Under the pieces are notes generated by a model that did not search any database, was not told where the DNA came from, and worked only from the letters and a program-made list of their open reading frames with translations. This document shows, one piece after another, positions 52,617 through 61,722 of a stretch of DNA of 64,000 nucleotides (positions are counted from its first letter, which is position 1; each line of letters opens with the position of its first letter). The stretch comes from Claveliimonas monacensis (lineage in GTDB: Bacteria; Bacillota; Clostridia; Lachnospirales; Lachnospiraceae): contig NZ_JADCKL010000002.1 of NCBI RefSeq assembly GCF_014982975.1, positions 62,001-126,000 on the forward strand, written 5' to 3'. A program made the translations under genes and the position numbers.

Positions 52617-54137
52617 TCATCTCTCGTCATACTCTGCCAAATATTTTTTCACATAGTCCACATCGGACGGGCAGTCCAGGTAGTCGCTGCCGTACTTCTG
52701 ACGGGTCTCAGCACCTTTTCCTGTGACAAGGAAGAGGGTCTTGCCCTCAGAGCTTTCGATGGCAGCCTTGATCGCCTCTCCCCGGTCCTCGATCATCTCA
52801 TATGGACAATTCTGCGCCTTTACATACTGGGCAATATCAGCAGATATGTCTGCCACCGGCTCATATCCCGGATCTTCCGCCACAAGATAGACTTTCTTTG
52901 CGTACTGTCCGGCCACAGTCCCAAGATCGCGGCGGCGGATCAAGGCCTTCTTTCCCGGGCAGCCAAAGATTGCGACAATATCGTAATCCGGATACTCCTC
53001 TTTCATAGAAGAGAACAGTTTTTCAAAGCTCAGTTTATTGTGGGCGTAGTCCACGATAGCAATCTTGCTTTTATCTCTGCTGGCATAGAGTTCCATGCGT
53101 CCGCTGGAACGGGCCCTCTCAAGACCGGAGTGGATATACTCCCGCGGGATGCCCAGCTTTGTGGCCGCCGCTATGACGCCCAGGGCGTTTTCCACATTGA
53201 AAAGTCCGGGCATGGTGAGTACAAACTCCTCGTCAAAATCTGCGCATTTCACAGAGAACAGCGTCTCGTGCCCGTCTTTTCGGATATTGTAGGCGTAGAA
53301 ATCTGCCTCCGGGTTCTTCGTGCTGAAGGTAAAATACTCTTTCGCGTCTTTGGCGTATGTCAGGATACGCTCAATATGATCTGCGTCCAGGTTGACAAAA
53401 GCCCGGTCCGCCTTTGCAAACATCCGCATCTTGGATGTGAAATAGTCCTCAAAGTCTTCGTGTTCGATGGGGCTGATGTGGTCCTCCGAGATATTGAGGA
53501 AGATAGCCGCATCAAACCGCATATCGTCCACCCGGTGATATTTCAGCGCCTGGGATGAGACTTCCATCTCTGCGTACTCAATACCGCAGTCCAGCGCATT
53601 TCTCAGGTGCTGCTGCAGCTCCACTGCCTCCGGTGTGGTGATGTGGGACTCCACCAGGCTCTTTCCGTCATAGATGTCAATGGAAGAAATGACGGCGCTC
53701 TCTTTTTTCCCCAGAGCCTCCATGTAATCATCCACCACAGCCTTCATGTAGTAAGCGGAGGTAGATTTTCCTTTTGTACCGCCGATTCCTGTCACCACCA
53801 GATTCTCCCAGGGACGGTTGTAGAAGAAATTGGCCAGCACGGACATGGCCTCCCTTATGTCTTTCACAAGGATACAGGGCACCTGCTGCTCCAGGTCAAA
53901 GGTCTTCTCACTGATATAGCAGACAGCTCCCCGCTCCACTGCCTCCCGCAGATAGGTCATCTTGAAAGCCGCGCCCTTGCAGATGAACATGGTGTCAGCC
54001 CCTGCCTCTTTTGAGTTGTAAGTAAGGTTGCGGATCACATGGTCCTCTTCCCCCTCCACTCTGTTCTCCAGGAGCATACCCCTCTTTTCAAGCAGCTCCA
54101 CATAATCCTTCACGGTATAATACTGCATCTTTCCCAT
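52617..54137 (-). CDS. MurE-like Mur ligase with altered amino-acid-selectivity motif
   Basis: 506 residues with the three Mur-ligase domains. The N-terminal UDP-binding domain is ~1-105. The ATPase has GTKGKST (120-126), NISEDHISPIEHEDFEDYFTSKMRMF and DYAHNK (363-368). The C-terminal domain is ~345-500. MurE adds the third residue to UDP-MurNAc-L-Ala-D-Glu. The meso-DAP DNPR motif is here EDPG (421-424), so the added amino acid is probably neither DAP nor the usual Lys. It is third in a unit with an ATP-grasp ligase and an Asp/Glu racemase. Confidence 0.85.
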   Translation of the reverse strand: MGKMQYYTVKDYVELLEKRGMLLENRVEGEEDHVIRNLTYNSKEAGADTMFICKGAAFKMTYLREAVERGAVCYISEKTFDLEQQVPCILVKDIREAMSVLANFFYNRPWENLVVTGIGGTKGKSTSAYYMKAVVDDYMEALGKKESAVISSIDIYDGKSLVESHITTPEAVELQQHLRNALDCGIEYAEMEVSSQALKYHRVDDMRFDAAIFLNISEDHISPIEHEDFEDYFTSKMRMFAKADRAFVNLDADHIERILTYAKDAKEYFTFSTKNPEADFYAYNIRKDGHETLFSVKCADFDEEFVLTMPGLFNVENALGVIAAATKLGIPREYIHSGLERARSSGRMELYASRDKSKIAIVDYAHNKLSFEKLFSSMKEEYPDYDIVAIFGCPGKKALIRRRDLGTVAGQYAKKVYLVAEDPGYEPVADISADIAQYVKAQNCPYEMIEDRGEAIKAAIESSEGKTLFLVTGKGAETRQKYGSDYLDCPSDVDYVKKYLAEYDER

Positions 54138-54184
54138 TTAACTGATCTCCCTCAATGATTTTCTTATGTATGTTTTTACTGGTT

Positions 54185-54901
54185 TTATTGATATTCTGCC
54201 CCTGAGCGCAGGATGGCCTCCCGCACCAGCACATCCATGGCATCCAGACATATGGTGGGTATCTCGTGCTTGCCCTTGAACACAGAGAGCTCGGTACAGG
54301 CCAGGATCACTGCATCGCAGTTCTTTCTCATAAACTCACTCATAACCCGGTCAAATTTGGCCCGGTCTCCTCTCTTTCCGCTCTTAATGTCATCATAGAT
54401 CAGGGACATCACATCTCTTTGCCGCTCCGGTGAAGGTTTTACCGGCGTCACGCCCAGCTTTCGGCATTCTTTGTGATAGATCCGGGAACCGATGGTCCCG
54501 TCTGTCCCCATAATGCCGATCCGCTTCACATCCGGGAGCTCTCTCACTGCATATGCCACACTCTCATGGATCATGTCAATGATAGGAATGGACACAGCCT
54601 TTTGGATCTGCTCATAATAATAGTGGGATGTATTGCAGGTGATGGCAATATTGGCTGCCCCCAGCTTTTCCAGTATCCTTGCATCCTCCTGCAGCATATG
54701 GATCAGCTTTTCGCTGTCCCCGCTCTTGATGGCCTCTGTCCGGTCCGGTATGTCCGCATGGCTGAGGATCACCATGTTGATGTGATCCTGGTCTTTCTGC
54801 GCCTTTGTGTGGGCGATAACATTCTCATAGAAGTAGCTGGTTGCCTCCGGCCCCATGCCTCCGATCACGCCAAGTATCTTTTTTTCTTTTCCTTCTCCCA
54901 T
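54185..54901 (-). CDS. Aspartate/glutamate racemase family protein
   Basis: 238 residues. Both catalytic cysteines are present: Cys89 in AITCNTSHYYY and Cys202 in ILACTELSV. The N-terminus ILGVIGGMGPEATSYFYENVI is the aspartate-racemase (RacD/YgeA) signature. It makes a D-amino acid, most likely D-Asp or D-Glu, in the cytoplasm. GGGAG lies 5 nt before the ATG. It sits between the ATP-grasp ligase and the Mur ligase with gaps of only 27 and 47 nt. Confidence 0.9.
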   Translation of the reverse strand: MGEGKEKKILGVIGGMGPEATSYFYENVIAHTKAQKDQDHINMVILSHADIPDRTEAIKSGDSEKLIHMLQEDARILEKLGAANIAITCNTSHYYYEQIQKAVSIPIIDMIHESVAYAVRELPDVKRIGIMGTDGTIGSRIYHKECRKLGVTPVKPSPERQRDVMSLIYDDIKSGKRGDRAKFDRVMSEFMRKNCDAVILACTELSVFKGKHEIPTICLDAMDVLVREAILRSGAEYQ

Positions 54902-54928
54902 TGGCTCTCCCTTATTATTCCTGACAGT

Positions 54929-56140
54929 TTACTGGTAATATTTGTTGAAATAGCCGTACTGTTTCCAGTGTGTTTTCAGCATCCTAAGGAAACGCATAGG
55001 CTTCAGATCGCCCCGCATGAAGACAGGATTGACCATTTTCCCCTCTTTCACAAGCTTCTTCATCTTCGCCACCATGGCCGGATCTTTCACATGCTTGTAG
55101 GCAACGCCCTTTGGTACGGTCATCCAGAGATGCTCCTCTGTGGCCTCCTCGTAGGGCAGTTCCCGGTTGTAGATGTAATCCTCCACAAAGTATTTTGCCA
55201 CATTGAACCCGGAGCCTGTCACATAGTAGTTGCTGCGCCCCTGTCTTGTGTTGATCTCAAAGAAGCGGTAGGTACCGTCCCTCTTGTCATATTTGATATC
55301 AAAGTTGGAAAATCCCACATAGTGGAGATCCTCCAGAAGATTTTTCACTCTTCCCATGAGCTCCTGATTTGGCTCTGTGATGATGACCGCATGGTTGCCC
55401 AGGCCGTGGGGAGTGTGTTCCTCAAGAAGCACATGTCCCAGGCACATCATCTTCACCTTCCCGTTCCGGTCAGAGTAGGATGTGAGGACCCTCATGTACT
55501 CGTCATTTCCCGGGATCATGTCCTGGATGATCAGATCATCGTCATATCCCGCATCGTAGATCTGGGTAATGATCTCCTCCAGTTCCTTCCTGCTGCCCGG
55601 CTTGTAGATCTTGTTCTGTGTGGGGAACGGGTGCTCCCAGTAGGCGATGCTGTTGGACGGTTTCAGGATCACCGGATAAGGGAAATCGCAGGCAAAGTCA
55701 AGCCCCATCTCCTTCTTGTATACAATGGTCTTTGGATAATCCACGCCGTGCTTCTCGCAGAGCTGGTAAAACCGCTCCTTCTGCTGCAGGCTGTCCATCA
55801 GATCGAAGTCGATGTAGGGAGCAATGACATTGTCCGGCAGCTCGTTTTTATGACGGCTTGCCAGCGCCACATAGCTGTCCCCGCAGCCGATGAGCAGGAT
55901 TTTCTTATCCTTATGCTCCCCGGCAAAACGACTGATCCTCTCCAGGAAATAGTCGTCCGTATCGATCTTCGGATTGCCCTCGTATATCGTGATCTGGCTG
56001 TTGAAGCTGGGGCCTGTCTGGTACTTGCCAAAGACGTACGATTTTACCTGATACTGCTGGTAAAATGCCCGAGCCACACTGTAAGTATTAATATCCCCGC
56101 CAAGCAGGACGGGAATGAATTCTCTTTCTTTAAATTCCAT
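54929..56140 (-). CDS. ATP-grasp carboxylate-amine ligase resembling D-aspartate ligase
   Basis: 403 residues. The N-terminal domain starts FIPVLLGGDINTYSVARAFYQQYQVKSYVFGK. The ATP-grasp core has PVILKPSNSIAYW, DDLIIQDMIPGNDEYMRVL and FEINTRQGRSNYYVTG (the metal-binding Glu-x-Asn pair). This layout recalls the D-aspartate ligase (AslA) of enterococci, which activates D-Asp and attaches it to the Lys of the peptidoglycan precursor, and which is found beside an Asp racemase. Here it is first in a unit with a racemase and a MurE-like ligase. Substrate is inferred, not shown. Confidence 0.75.
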   Translation of the reverse strand: MEFKEREFIPVLLGGDINTYSVARAFYQQYQVKSYVFGKYQTGPSFNSQITIYEGNPKIDTDDYFLERISRFAGEHKDKKILLIGCGDSYVALASRHKNELPDNVIAPYIDFDLMDSLQQKERFYQLCEKHGVDYPKTIVYKKEMGLDFACDFPYPVILKPSNSIAYWEHPFPTQNKIYKPGSRKELEEIITQIYDAGYDDDLIIQDMIPGNDEYMRVLTSYSDRNGKVKMMCLGHVLLEEHTPHGLGNHAVIITEPNQELMGRVKNLLEDLHYVGFSNFDIKYDKRDGTYRFFEINTRQGRSNYYVTGSGFNVAKYFVEDYIYNRELPYEEATEEHLWMTVPKGVAYKHVKDPAMVAKMKKLVKEGKMVNPVFMRGDLKPMRFLRMLKTHWKQYGYFNKYYQ

Positions 56141-56179
56141 GATTTCTGCCCTTCTCTCCGTACAGATTTATACTAGCAT

Positions 56180-56210
56180 ATTATAACGCAGGAATACCCT
56201 GGCTTGTCAA
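56180..56210 (-). promoter_or_regulatory. Promoter of the ATP-grasp/racemase/Mur ligase unit
   Basis: TTGACA (56205-56210) on the minus strand is followed by TATAAT (56180-56185) with 19-bp spacing. An overlapping TTATAA gives 18 bp. It is the only good promoter in front of the three genes. Confidence 0.6.
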
Positions 56211-56237
56211 GTAATGCGCCCCCTTTTGGGATCCCTT

Positions 56238-57107
56238 TTACAACTCTTCCAGCTCTTCCTTAAAGCCTTCTCCCACCACCTCATTGGACTCCATGATAAT
56301 AGTAAAAGATTTGGGATCCACCTGTCTTGCCAGCCTTTTGATGGTGTACATTTCTTTATTGTTGCTGGCGCACATGACAATGTCCTTCTCCTGCCCTGTG
56401 TAACTGCCGGTTCCTTTGATGATGGTGGAGCCTCTGTCCAGGTATTCATCGATCTTGCCGGACACCTCTTTACCCTTGTCCGTAACGATCAGCGTCATTT
56501 TTCCTTCGTCTATACCGTACATGATGCGGTCCATCACAGTGGCCATGAGATACGTCACGATAAGACCGTAGATAAATCCGTCCACATCCTTGAACACGAT
56601 CACGCTTCCCAGCAAAATAGTCATCATGTCCAGCACAAATGTGATCACGCCCAACGTCATGTGGGGCTTCACTTTCCTGATCGCCACACTGATAAAGTCC
56701 TGCCCTCCGGTGGATGAGCCTCTCATAAAGATCAGCGCGTATCCGACGCCTGTCAGCACGCCCATGCACAGAGCAGCCAGGAGTCTGTCTCCTTCATATA
56801 CAGGAAGAAGAGGAGACACATAGTCCATCAGAAACGATGAGATGACCATGGATTTCACTGACTTCAGAAAAAACGTCCTTCCCAGAAATTTATAGCAGAA
56901 GATCGCCACCGGCACATTCAGTATAATGGTCCCCGCGCCCACCGGAATGCCAAGAAGGTGATACAAGATAATGGCCATGCCGGAAAATCCCGCCACCGGG
57001 AAATTGGCATACAGGGCAAAGTTATAAATTCCTATGGCAATGACCATACCTGCTACAATATCTATCAGTATGTCCATGCCTATCTCTTTCCAATTGATGC
57101 TTTTCAT
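56238..57107 (-). CDS. YitT/DUF2179 family membrane protein
   Basis: 289 residues. Five or six membrane helices in the first ~180 residues include GIYNFALYANFPVAGFSGMAIILYHLLGIPVG and MRGSSTGGQDFISVAI. A cytoplasmic DUF2179 domain follows (KMTLIVTDKGKEVSGKIDEYLDRGSTIIKGTGSYTG). The family is abundant in Firmicutes and its role is unknown. Its strong promoter overlaps the dinB stop and is followed at once by a terminator-like hairpin. Confidence 0.92.
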   Translation of the reverse strand: MKSINWKEIGMDILIDIVAGMVIAIGIYNFALYANFPVAGFSGMAIILYHLLGIPVGAGTIILNVPVAIFCYKFLGRTFFLKSVKSMVISSFLMDYVSPLLPVYEGDRLLAALCMGVLTGVGYALIFMRGSSTGGQDFISVAIRKVKPHMTLGVITFVLDMMTILLGSVIVFKDVDGFIYGLIVTYLMATVMDRIMYGIDEGKMTLIVTDKGKEVSGKIDEYLDRGSTIIKGTGSYTGQEKDIVMCASNNKEMYTIKRLARQVDPKSFTIIMESNEVVGEGFKEELEEL

Positions 57108-57197
57108 TTATTCTTTCTTCCTTTCCACTTCGATGACAGCTGCCCGTCGGATGCCCTCTCGTGCAAGAGCGGCGGCCTCTCTCCGGGCGTATCGCAC

Positions 57198-57240
57198 AAA
57201 AAAGCAGCTGCAAACTATAGAATTATAATTCGCTGCTGCT
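57198..57240 (-). terminator. Terminator between dinB and yitT, just downstream of the yitT promoter
   Basis: On the minus strand AGCAGCAGCG pairs with TGCAGCTGCT around an AT-rich loop that holds GAATTATAATTC, and TTTTTT follows. It ends dinB transcription, but it also lies within the first ~50 nt of any transcript from the promoter at 57254-57282. Confidence 0.72.
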
Positions 57241-57253
57241 CTTTTACTTATTC

Positions 57254-57282
57254 ATTATATCGGTCTGTTCCTGGTCTGTCAA
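57254..57282 (-). promoter_or_regulatory. Consensus promoter upstream of yitT
   Basis: A perfect TTGACA (57277-57282) and perfect TATAAT (57254-57259) with 17-bp spacing on the minus strand, overlapping the stop codon of dinB. The predicted start is ~57247. Confidence 0.75.
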
Positions 57283-58604
57283 TCGTTGGTGTCATCTTCC
57301 GCTTTTTTGAGAAAGCTGCCTCTCACCACCGCGTCCTCCCCGAACTTTTGGCGGATCTGATCCAGAGCCCGGGACAGTTTCTCCTGCTTCAGGGCATTTG
57401 CAGAGCTTCTCTTCTGCTCTCTGGCTTCTGCAGGCTTTTCTCCCGGCACGCTCCCCTTACCCGCTTTTGCTGTTCTCCTTGCCGTCTGCCCTGTCCCCGC
57501 CGGAGCCTGTGCATGAGGCAGGTCAAAGATGCTCATCTGCCAGGGCTCGTCCTCCCTCACCAGCTTGGAGGTGCGGATGCCAAGAAGACGTATGGGCCGC
57601 CCGTCCCACAGCTCATCAAAGAGCTCCATGGCAGCCTGGTAGATCCCTGTGTCGCTTGCCGTCTCTGCAAAGAGCTGCTTCTGGTGGGAGCTTGTCTCAA
57701 AGGTGGCATACTTGATCTCCACACTGACCATTCCTGCCTTCTGACCGGCTTTTCGCAGCCTTCCGCCCACGCTCTCGGCCAGTCCGAGAAGGATCTTGGC
57801 CGCCTCCTCCCGCTCTGTCACGTCCGCAGGCAAGGTGGTGGAGTTGCCGATGCCCTTCGCCTCTGTCTTCCAGGTGACCACGGGGGAGTCGTCGATGCCG
57901 TTGGCAAAATTCCACAGCATCCGTCCGTGGCTTTTCAGATGCAGCTCCAGTATCTTAGGGTCCGCCTGAGCCAATTCTCCGATGGTGCGGATGCCCAGCT
58001 TTTTCAGCGTCTCCACGCTGGAACCGCCGGCCATGTACAGTTCCCGTACAGGGAGGGGCCACATCTTCACCTTGATCTCTTCAGGGAAAAGCGTGTGGAC
58101 CCTGTCCGGCTTCTCAAAGTCCGAGGCCATCTTGGCCAGCAGCTTATTGGAGGAGATGCCTATATTGACTGTAAATCCGAATTTCTCCCGCACCCTGTCC
58201 TTGATCTCAAAGGCCGCGGACACATAGGAGTGATACCTGTGGGCGATGCCGGTGAAATCCAGGTAGCACTCGTCCACGCTGACCTGCTCAATGTCCGGCG
58301 TATAGGTGTGCAGGAACTCCATCAGCCTTCTGCTGTACTCATGATACAGGGCATGGTCCGGCGGCTCCATGTGGATATCCGGACACTTCCGCAGGGCATT
58401 TGCCACCGGCTCTCCGGTGTGTATCCCGTACTTTTTTGCCGGGATAGATTTGGCCAGCACTACGCCGTGTCTGGATTTCCGGTCCCCGCCTATGATGGCG
58501 GGAATGGTCCTGATATCAAGCGTGGCGCCGCTTTTCAACTGCTCCACAGCAGTCCAGCTCAGGTACGCCGAATTGACATCGATATGGAATATGATGCGGG
58601 ACAT
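57279..58604 (-). CDS. dinB: DNA polymerase IV (DinB, Y-family)
   Basis: 441 residues. Catalytic acidic residues lie in IIFHIDVNSAYLSW and VSVDECYLDF. The little-finger domain (~240-350) has TTLPADVTEREEAAKILLGLAESVGGRLRKAG. A long charged C-terminal extension (~365-441) exceeds E. coli DinB and lacks a recognised domain. It carries out translesion synthesis. No clear SOS box was recognised upstream. The promoter of yitT overlaps its stop. Confidence 0.94.
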   Translation of the reverse strand: MSRIIFHIDVNSAYLSWTAVEQLKSGATLDIRTIPAIIGGDRKSRHGVVLAKSIPAKKYGIHTGEPVANALRKCPDIHMEPPDHALYHEYSRRLMEFLHTYTPDIEQVSVDECYLDFTGIAHRYHSYVSAAFEIKDRVREKFGFTVNIGISSNKLLAKMASDFEKPDRVHTLFPEEIKVKMWPLPVRELYMAGGSSVETLKKLGIRTIGELAQADPKILELHLKSHGRMLWNFANGIDDSPVVTWKTEAKGIGNSTTLPADVTEREEAAKILLGLAESVGGRLRKAGQKAGMVSVEIKYATFETSSHQKQLFAETASDTGIYQAAMELFDELWDGRPIRLLGIRTSKLVREDEPWQMSIFDLPHAQAPAGTGQTARRTAKAGKGSVPGEKPAEAREQKRSSANALKQEKLSRALDQIRQKFGEDAVVRGSFLKKAEDDTND

Positions 58605-58687
58605 AGGCTTTCCTCCTCTCCCCCCCGGATCCGCGGATTTCTTCTTTCATTGTATCCAGCCCGCCGCAAATGTCAATAAATACACTG

Positions 58688-58721
58688 AAAAAGGGGCGAC
58701 GCCTCTGTAAAGCGCCTCCCC
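58688..58721 (-). terminator. Terminator of clpB
   Basis: On the minus strand GGGGAGGCGC and GCGTCGCCCC form a stem with one mismatch and a 9-nt loop, followed by TTTTT. It lies 31 nt after the clpB stop. Confidence 0.82.
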
Positions 58722-58752
58722 TGTGTGTTTCATTTCTGGATATTGCGGACTA

Positions 58753-61353
58753 CTATACAGCTGTCAGTCCCTCTTTTACCCTGGCCGTCAGTTTTCCATC
58801 CTGGTCATCTATGAGGATCGTGTCGCCGCTGCCCACATTGCCCTCAAGCATCAGCCTTGCGGCCGTTGTCTCCACATTTTTCTGCAGATACCGCTTCAGC
58901 GGTCTTGCGCCGTACATGGGCTCGTAGCCGCCCTCCACGATGCGGGCCTTGGCAGCCTCTGTCAGCTCAATGCCGACCTCCTTCTCTCTCAGCCTGCGGT
59001 TTACGTCCGCCACCAGCAGGTCGATGATGTGGTAAATGTTGTCCTTTGTCAGAGGCTTGAACATGATGATCTCGTCCAGACGGTTCAGGAACTCCGGACG
59101 GAAATGAGCCCGCAGGTCGTCCGTCACCGCCTTCTGGCTTGCCTCGCTGATGTTTCCGTTCTCGTCAATCCCTTCCAGCAGGTAGGCTGAACCGATATTG
59201 GATGTCATAATGAGAATGGTGTTCTTGAAGTCCACGGTCCGCCCCTGGGAGTCTGTGATACGGCCGTCATCCAGCACCTGGAGGAGCACGTTGAACACAT
59301 CCGGGTGGGCCTTCTCCACCTCGTCAAAAAGGACCACGGAGTAGGGCTTTCTCCTGACCGCCTCTGTGAGCTGTCCGCCCTCATCATACCCCACATATCC
59401 CGGAGGAGCTCCGATGAGCCTGGACACGGAATATTTCTCCATATACTCACTCATATCGATGCGGACCATATTGTTCTCATCGTCAAACAGGCTCTGAGCC
59501 AGAGCCTTTGCCAGCTCTGTCTTACCCACGCCCGTGGGTCCAAGGAAGAGGAAGGAGCCGATAGGTCTTGTCGGGTCCTTGATCCCGGCCTTGGACCGGA
59601 TGATGGCCTCTGTCACCAGCTCCACAGCCTCGTCCTGCCCTACCACACGCTTGTGCAGCTCGTCGGCCAAGTGCAGAGTCTTGCTCCTCTCACTCTCGTT
59701 CAGCTTTGCCACCGGAATGCCGGTCCACTTGGAGACGATCTTAGCGATCTCATCCTCTGTCACGCTCTCATGTACAAGGGAGAGATCCTCGTCTTTGACC
59801 TTCGCCTCCTCGGCCTCCAGCATCTTCTGAAGCTCCGGAAGCTTCCCGTACTGCAGCTCCGCCGCCTTCTCCAGATCGTAGGACTGCTGTGCCTTCTGGA
59901 TGTCGCCCCGTATCTGCTCAATCTGCTCCCTCAGCTTCTGCACTCTCTCCACGCTGACCTTCTCGTTGTCCCACTGGGCTTTCCTTGTGGCAAACTCAGC
60001 CCGCAGCTCTGCCAGCTCCTGCTGCAGATGCGCCAGGCGGTCCTGGCTCAGCCGGTCATCCTCTTTTTTAAGGGCTGCCTCCTCGATCTCAAGCTGCATC
60101 ACCTTCCTGCGGAGCTCATCCAGCTCTGCCGGCATGGAGTCAAGCTCTGTCTTGATCATGGCGCAGGCCTCATCCACCAGGTCAATGGCCTTGTCCGGCA
60201 GGAACCTGTCTGAGATGTATCTGTGGGAGAGGGTGGCTGCCGCCACAAGGGCGCCATCTGTGATCTTCACGCCGTGGAAGACCTCGTACCTCTCCTTCAG
60301 CCCGCGGAGGATGGAAATGGCGTCCTCCACTGTGGGCTCATCGACCATGACCGGCTGGAAACGTCTCTCAAGAGCCGCGTCCTTCTCTATATACTGTCTG
60401 TACTCATCCAGCGTAGTGGCTCCAATGCAATGGAGCTCTCCTCTGGCCAGCATGGGCTTCAGCATATTGCCGGCATCCATGGCGCCGTCTGTCTTTCCGG
60501 CTCCCACGATGGTGTGGAGCTCATCGATAAAGAGGATAATTTTACCGTCGCTGTTCTTGACCTCCTCAAGAACGGCTTTCAGACGCTCCTCAAATTCTCC
60601 TCTGTATTTCGCACCGGCCACCAGGGCGCCCATGTCCAGGGAGAAGATCGTCTTGTCCTTCAGAGTCTCCGGCACGTCGCCGCTCACGATCCTCTGGGCC
60701 AGTCCCTCCACGACGGCTGTCTTGCCGACGCCGGGCTCACCAATCAGAACCGGGTTGTTCTTTGTCTTCCTGGAAAGGATCCGGACTACATTGCGGATCT
60801 CGCTGTCACGCCCGATGACAGGGTCCAGCTTCTGATCCCTGGCACGGTCCACCAGGTCTGTTCCGTATTTGTTCAGGGTATCGTAGGTGGCCTCCGGATT
60901 GTCGCTTGTCACCTTCTGGTTGCCTCTCACTGTGGAGAGAGCCTGCAAAAAGCCCTCCCTGGAAATGCCCAGCTCACTGAAGAGCTGCTTTATCTCCCGG
61001 CTGGGATGCTTCAGAAGTGCCAGGAAGAGATGCTCCACAGAGACGTACTCATCTCCCATCTGCTTCATCTCGTCCTCGGCGCTTATGAGTGCCTTGTTCA
61101 GGTACTGTCCCACATAGGGCTGGCCGCCCTGCACCTTGGGCCGCTTTGCTATGGCCTGCTCCACCCGGTCCACGACCAGATTTTTATCCAGGCCCATTTT
61201 CTCCATCATCTTTAAGATCAGGCTGTCGTCCTGGGTCAGCAGGGCATAGAGAAGATGCTCCTGCTCGATTTCCTGGTTGCCATACTCCATTGCTGTCTTT
61301 TCGCAGTCCTGGACCGCCTGCAGGGATTTCTGTGTAAATTTATTTATATTCAT
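58753..61353 (-). CDS. clpB: Disaggregase chaperone ClpB
   Basis: 866 residues, full-length. The order is an N-terminal Clp repeat domain (1-145), AAA+ 1 (Walker [20 protein letters not shown]), the middle coiled coil (~400-530, typical of ClpB rather than ClpC), AAA+ 2 (Walker [32 protein letters not shown]) and a C-terminal domain. With DnaK it resolves protein aggregates. It is under a CIRCE element, so it should be repressed by HrcA and induced by heat. Confidence 0.97.
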   Translation of the reverse strand: MNINKFTQKSLQAVQDCEKTAMEYGNQEIEQEHLLYALLTQDDSLILKMMEKMGLDKNLVVDRVEQAIAKRPKVQGGQPYVGQYLNKALISAEDEMKQMGDEYVSVEHLFLALLKHPSREIKQLFSELGISREGFLQALSTVRGNQKVTSDNPEATYDTLNKYGTDLVDRARDQKLDPVIGRDSEIRNVVRILSRKTKNNPVLIGEPGVGKTAVVEGLAQRIVSGDVPETLKDKTIFSLDMGALVAGAKYRGEFEERLKAVLEEVKNSDGKIILFIDELHTIVGAGKTDGAMDAGNMLKPMLARGELHCIGATTLDEYRQYIEKDAALERRFQPVMVDEPTVEDAISILRGLKERYEVFHGVKITDGALVAAATLSHRYISDRFLPDKAIDLVDEACAMIKTELDSMPAELDELRRKVMQLEIEEAALKKEDDRLSQDRLAHLQQELAELRAEFATRKAQWDNEKVSVERVQKLREQIEQIRGDIQKAQQSYDLEKAAELQYGKLPELQKMLEAEEAKVKDEDLSLVHESVTEDEIAKIVSKWTGIPVAKLNESERSKTLHLADELHKRVVGQDEAVELVTEAIIRSKAGIKDPTRPIGSFLFLGPTGVGKTELAKALAQSLFDDENNMVRIDMSEYMEKYSVSRLIGAPPGYVGYDEGGQLTEAVRRKPYSVVLFDEVEKAHPDVFNVLLQVLDDGRITDSQGRTVDFKNTILIMTSNIGSAYLLEGIDENGNISEASQKAVTDDLRAHFRPEFLNRLDEIIMFKPLTKDNIYHIIDLLVADVNRRLREKEVGIELTEAAKARIVEGGYEPMYGARPLKRYLQKNVETTAARLMLEGNVGSGDTILIDDQDGKLTARVKEGLTAV

Positions 61354-61381
61354 AAAGGTCCCTCCTTGCCTTTCACTGAAA

Positions 61382-61401
61382 AGGTGCCCTCTCAGGCACC
61401 T
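61382..61401 (-). promoter_or_regulatory. Leader hairpin of clpB
   Basis: AGGTGCC and GGCACCT flank a 6-nt loop and are followed on the minus strand by TTTTC, 28 nt before the ATG. It could act as an attenuator or RNA-stability hairpin. Confidence 0.5.
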
Positions 61402-61421
61402 GGTTTTCCTGTTCTATTAGG

Positions 61422-61450
61422 AATATAACACTTTTTGTCAGCACTGTCAA
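61422..61450 (-). promoter_or_regulatory. Promoter of clpB
   Basis: TTGACA (61445-61450) and TATATT (61422-61427) on the minus strand, 17-bp spacing. The -35 box lies inside the CIRCE element, so repressor binding would block polymerase. Confidence 0.82.
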
Positions 61451-61464
61451 CACTCGAGTGCTAA
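61438..61464. promoter_or_regulatory. CIRCE operator (HrcA binding site)
   Basis: TCAGCACTG-N9-GAGTGCTAA matches the CIRCE consensus TTAGCACTC-N9-GAGTGCTAA. The right arm is perfect and the left arm has two changes. The spacing is exactly 9 nt. It overlaps the clpB -35 box. Confidence 0.85.
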
Positions 61465-61673
61465 TTTCCTGTTCAGCAACTTAGGATTTACTTAACAATA
61501 TGTGCCGTGATAATTGTATAACTATATGAATTGATAGTGATTTTGATATTTTCAACTTCACAATACCAATTTTCTGCTCGACAACTTCCAAATCATCAAT
61601 CTATTTAGCCTATTATAACACCCTGAATATTCCCCTGTCATTCTATTTCTCGCTCATACGGAATGGCCATACA
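61465..61673. other. AT-rich spacer between clpB and the C39-like peptidase gene
   Basis: About 200 bp that are much more AT-rich than the surroundings, with no open frame. Several TATAAT-like words are present but no clear promoter pair. I see no further structure. Confidence 0.5.
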
Positions 61674-61709
61674 GAAAGGGAGCGGAACATCATCTGTCCG
61701 CTCCCTTTC
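61674..61709. terminator. Strong hairpin after the C39-like peptidase gene
   Basis: GAAAGGGAGCGGA and TCCGCTCCCTTTC form a perfect 13-bp stem. It lies 13 nt after the peptidase stop. The tail after it on the minus strand is T-poor, while on the plus strand AAATATTTTTT follows, so the direction is ambiguous. Confidence 0.5.
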
Positions 61710-61722
61710 AAATATTTTTTCA

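Noticed and set aside
54473-56176. Plus-strand open frame (567 codons) opposite the racemase and ATP-grasp genes
   Set aside because: Both minus-strand genes have intact active-site motifs, and the plus-strand frame has none.
56958-58679. Plus-strand open frame (573 codons) opposite dinB
   Set aside because: Antisense of a complete Y-family polymerase. It runs through the dinB/yitT control region without a start signal.
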